DNA from: Flavobacteriaceae bacterium
GTDB lineage: Bacteria; Bacteroidota; Bacteroidia; Flavobacteriales; Flavobacteriaceae
Reading direction: 5' to 3'
Assembly: GCA_025800395.1 (NCBI GenBank)
Contig: JAOXRU010000491.1
Coordinates: 1 to 64,000 of the forward strand
DNA: 64,000 bases
A program made the translations under genes and the position numbers. The notes below the pieces were generated by a model that did no database searches, had not been told where the DNA came from, and saw only the letters and a program-made list of their open reading frames with translations. This document shows, in pieces, positions 62,240 to 64,000 of this stretch. Every line of letters begins with the position of its first letter. Position 1 is the first letter of the stretch.

Positions 62240-63295
62240 TTACGATGGTTTTTTTATGCTCCTAGTAGTTTCTCGTTCTACTAATGTGGCTTGTATAATT
62301 TGGGTATTAAAACGTTCTTCTATTTCGTTTTCCTCTAATTTGTCTATAAGCATACGTGCGGCAGTTTTACCCATTTCCATACCATGCTGTAATACTGTAG
62401 TAAGGGAAGGGGTGGCAAATTTAGAAAGGATTCCATCTGTAAATCCTATAAAAGAGATGTCGTCTGGTATTTTTAGATGCCGCCTTTGGGCTACTTTCAT
62501 TCCAGTAAGTGCAAACAGTTCGTTAACTGCAAAAACAGCATCGAATTGTTGTCTTGAGAAGAGTTCTTCAATCGTATCTTTACACTTATCTATTTGATCT
62601 TTTGACTTTTCTTGGTCTTCTATTTTTAGAATCAGGTTTTCGTCTATAGCAATTCCATGGTCTGCCAAAGCTCTTTTATAGCCTTTGGTGCGCAAATTGC
62701 CAACACTCAAATAGTCTTTGGTGGTTAGTATGGCTATTCGTTTACAGTTGGTTTTTATAAGATGAGAAACAGCCATATATGCTGCGGCTTCATCGTCGAT
62801 TATAACTTTGTCGCAATGTAATTCATGTGCCACCCGGTCGAATAGTACCAAAGGCATCCCTTGGTCTATTACTTCTGTGAGGTGATGATAATCTGCTCGC
62901 TTTTGGGTTTCTTTAGACAAGGAGAGGATAAAGCCATCGATACTGCCATTTGCCAACATTTCCATATTCACTACTTCTTTATCGAAAGATTCGTTGGAGA
63001 GGCAGACGATAACATTGTAACCAGCCTTATTGGCTACTTTTTCGATACCACTAATGACGGTAGTAAAAAAATGATGTACAATTTCTGGAATAATTACCCC
63101 AATATTTTTACTGCGTTTGTTTTGAAGGCTAATGGCAATACTATTAGGCTTGTAGTTGTGCAGTTTGGCTATAGCCTGTACTTTTTCTCTGGTTTCCAGA
63201 CTTATTTCTTTGCTGTTTCGTAGTGCTTTGGATACTGTAGAAACCGATACACCAATTTCTTTAGCGATTTGTTTTAAGGTAATTTTTCTGCGCAT
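62240..63295 (-). CDS. LacI-family transcriptional regulator of the maltose locus
   Basis: This 351-residue regulator has a LacI HTH (ITLKQIAKEIGVSVSTVSKALRN), the hinge (NSIAISLQNKRSKNIGVIIPEI) and a sugar-binding domain. The ATG at 63295 is chosen. It faces SusC, and a LacI-type operator (63393-63408) lies between them. It takes the place of the SusR-type sensor used in Bacteroides. The effector is likely maltose or a derivative, which is an inference. Confidence 0.93.
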   Translation of the reverse strand: MRRKITLKQIAKEIGVSVSTVSKALRNSKEISLETREKVQAIAKLHNYKPNSIAISLQNKRSKNIGVIIPEIVHHFFTTVISGIEKVANKAGYNVIVCLSNESFDKEVVNMEMLANGSIDGFILSLSKETQKRADYHHLTEVIDQGMPLVLFDRVAHELHCDKVIIDDEAAAYMAVSHLIKTNCKRIAILTTKDYLSVGNLRTKGYKRALADHGIAIDENLILKIEDQEKSKDQIDKCKDTIEELFSRQQFDAVFAVNELFALTGMKVAQRRHLKIPDDISFIGFTDGILSKFATPSLTTVLQHGMEMGKTAARMLIDKLEENEIEERFNTQIIQATLVERETTRSIKKPS

Positions 63296-63392
63296 CAACT
63301 ATTCATTTCTTTATTAGGTTGGTAAAATACACTTTTTATCAATATGTACAATTTTATGGGTTAAAATTATGAAAATCTCAAAAGTTATCAAC

Positions 63393-63408
63393 ACGAAAAC
63401 GATTTCGT
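63393..63408. promoter_or_regulatory. LacI-type operator between the regulator and SusC
   Basis: ACGAAAACGATTTCGT is a 16-bp palindrome matching itself at 14 of 16 positions, centred on CG. This is the usual form of LacI-family sites (GAAANCGNTTTC). It lies about 28 bases upstream of the tentative SusC TTG box. Confidence 0.75.
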
Positions 63409-63435
63409 ACGTCAAATCCAACATTTATCAGTTTT

Positions 63436-63462
63436 TTGTATGTGGTTATTAACCTAAATTTA
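63436..63462 (+). promoter_or_regulatory. Tentative SusC promoter
   Basis: TTG (63436-63438) and TAAATTTA (63455-63462) are 16 bases apart. The second box differs from TANNTTTG in the last base, and the spacing is short, so this is tentative. Transcript leader would be about 50 bases. Confidence 0.35.
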
Positions 63463-63517
63463 ACACGGAAAAGTAATCGCATAGCTAATTAAATTCAAAT
63501 CAAATTTTTAAAACCTT

Positions 63518-64000
63518 ATGGGAAAACTAACTAAATACATTCTAGTCTTACTGGTTTGTTTGCCTCTTTATTCGATGGCGCAATCTACAGTAAATGGAAT
63601 AGTAATAGAAAAATCAAGTGGACTTCCTTTACCTGGCGTAAACATCTTGGTAAAAGGAACCACCACAGGAACATTTACCGATTTTGAGGGAAACTTTAGT
63701 ATCGAAGCCGAAACAGGGCAGATATTAGTGTTCTCTTATGTTGGGTATAAAACACAGGAGCTAACTGTGGGTAGCGGAGCCATTCGTGTAGTCTTGGAAG
63801 ACGACATGCAAGCTTTATCCGAAGTAGTCGTTATTGGTTACGGTACAACCAATAAGAAAGACGCTACGGGTTCGGTAAGTTTACTAAAAGCAGAGGAGTT
63901 AAACAAAGGCGCTATTGTATCTGCCGATCAGATGCTTAATGGTAAATCTGTAGGGGTTCGTATTGTAAACAATGGTGGACAACCAGATTCGGATCCTAAT
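63518..64000 (+). CDS. SusC-type TonB-dependent receptor, N-terminal part
   Basis: The gene runs off the window after 161 codons. It begins with a signal peptide (YILVLLVCLPLYSMAQ). A carboxypeptidase-like CarboxypepD_reg domain follows (VNGIVIEKSSGLPLPGVNIL, GTFTDFEGNFSI, VFSYVGYKTQEL), then the TonB-box region VVVIGYGTTNKKDATGSVS and the start of the plug domain. This is the standard N-terminus of SusC outer-membrane glycan importers. A susD gene is expected beyond the edge. The neighbouring maltose genes point to maltodextrin uptake. Confidence 0.93.
   Translation, partial: MGKLTKYILVLLVCLPLYSMAQSTVNGIVIEKSSGLPLPGVNILVKGTTTGTFTDFEGNFSIEAETGQILVFSYVGYKTQELTVGSGAIRVVLEDDMQALSEVVVIGYGTTNKKDATGSVSLLKAEELNKGAIVSADQMLNGKSVGVRIVNNGGQPDSDPN

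Noticed and set aside
1-64000. CRISPR arrays, tRNA, rRNA, toxin-antitoxin or phage defence genes
   Set aside because: None was seen on reading both strands; the regularly spaced repeats found are protein-level solenoid repeats in DUF2807-type genes.

Overview
The window comes from a low-GC member of the Bacteroidota, almost certainly a flavobacterium. Evidence: Bacteroidota-type promoters (TANNTTTG box, no obvious Shine-Dalgarno sequences), many lipoproteins and small outer-membrane barrels, the neighbour pair xerD/aroQ, head-GIN (DUF2807) and PspC/PadR genes, and a SusC-type TonB-dependent receptor entering at the right edge. The genus cannot be fixed from the sequence alone. No rRNA, tRNA, CRISPR array, prophage or transposase gene was seen.

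Layout. 0-8 kb: a hypothetical membrane protein, thioredoxin reductase, a PadR-PspC-DUF2807 envelope operon, DUF4870 and DUF4442 proteins, and a duplicated-domain lipoprotein. A roughly 300-bp structured repeat (7756-8051) follows, and the right half of a second copy forms the left window edge. 8-13 kb: AIM24-family protein, deoC-deoD nucleoside salvage, and a divergent oxyR/dps pair. 13.6-20.6 kb: a MoxR-DUF58-DUF4350-DUF4129-membrane protein-SpoIIM cluster read leftward, with RDD and TRIC-type membrane proteins read rightward. 21-27 kb: peptidyl-prolyl isomerase and Nudix hydrolase back to back, an acyltransferase, an ECF sigma factor with a membrane partner, two related YhhN-like membrane proteins and xerD. 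28-40 kb: aroQ, a diphthine-ammonia-ligase-like ATPase, lpdA, a lipoprotein MsrB, an M48 protease, an Atg22/UMF1-like MFS protein, cmk and lon. 40-43 kb: a second ECF sigma operon with an anti-sigma-like protein and two adhesin-like beta-solenoid proteins. 43-51 kb: a Kbp-like BON/LysM protein, ribosomal protein S1, pyrR-pyrB, a STAS-like small protein, rnz, a hairpin repeat and pdxH.

52-64 kb is a maltodextrin/starch utilisation locus. One leftward operon encodes a sugar transporter, beta-phosphoglucomutase, a GH65 maltose phosphorylase and three GH13 enzymes (one with a cleavable-type signal peptide, two lipoproteins). A LacI-family regulator faces a SusC gene across an intergenic region that carries a near-perfect LacI-type operator. 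The inferred flow is: SusC (and presumably SusD beyond the edge) imports maltodextrins, periplasmic or surface GH13 enzymes shorten them, the inner-membrane transporter takes up maltose or short oligomers, GH65 phosphorolyses maltose to glucose and beta-glucose-1-phosphate, and the mutase makes glucose-6-phosphate.

The most unusual non-coding signal is the repeat at 1-136 and 7756-8051. It has 17-bp terminal inverted repeats and a long internal hairpin. The two copies differ in the outer stem by three base pairs, all compensated, so pairing has been preserved while sequence drifted. A different hairpin repeat lies between rnz and pdxH.
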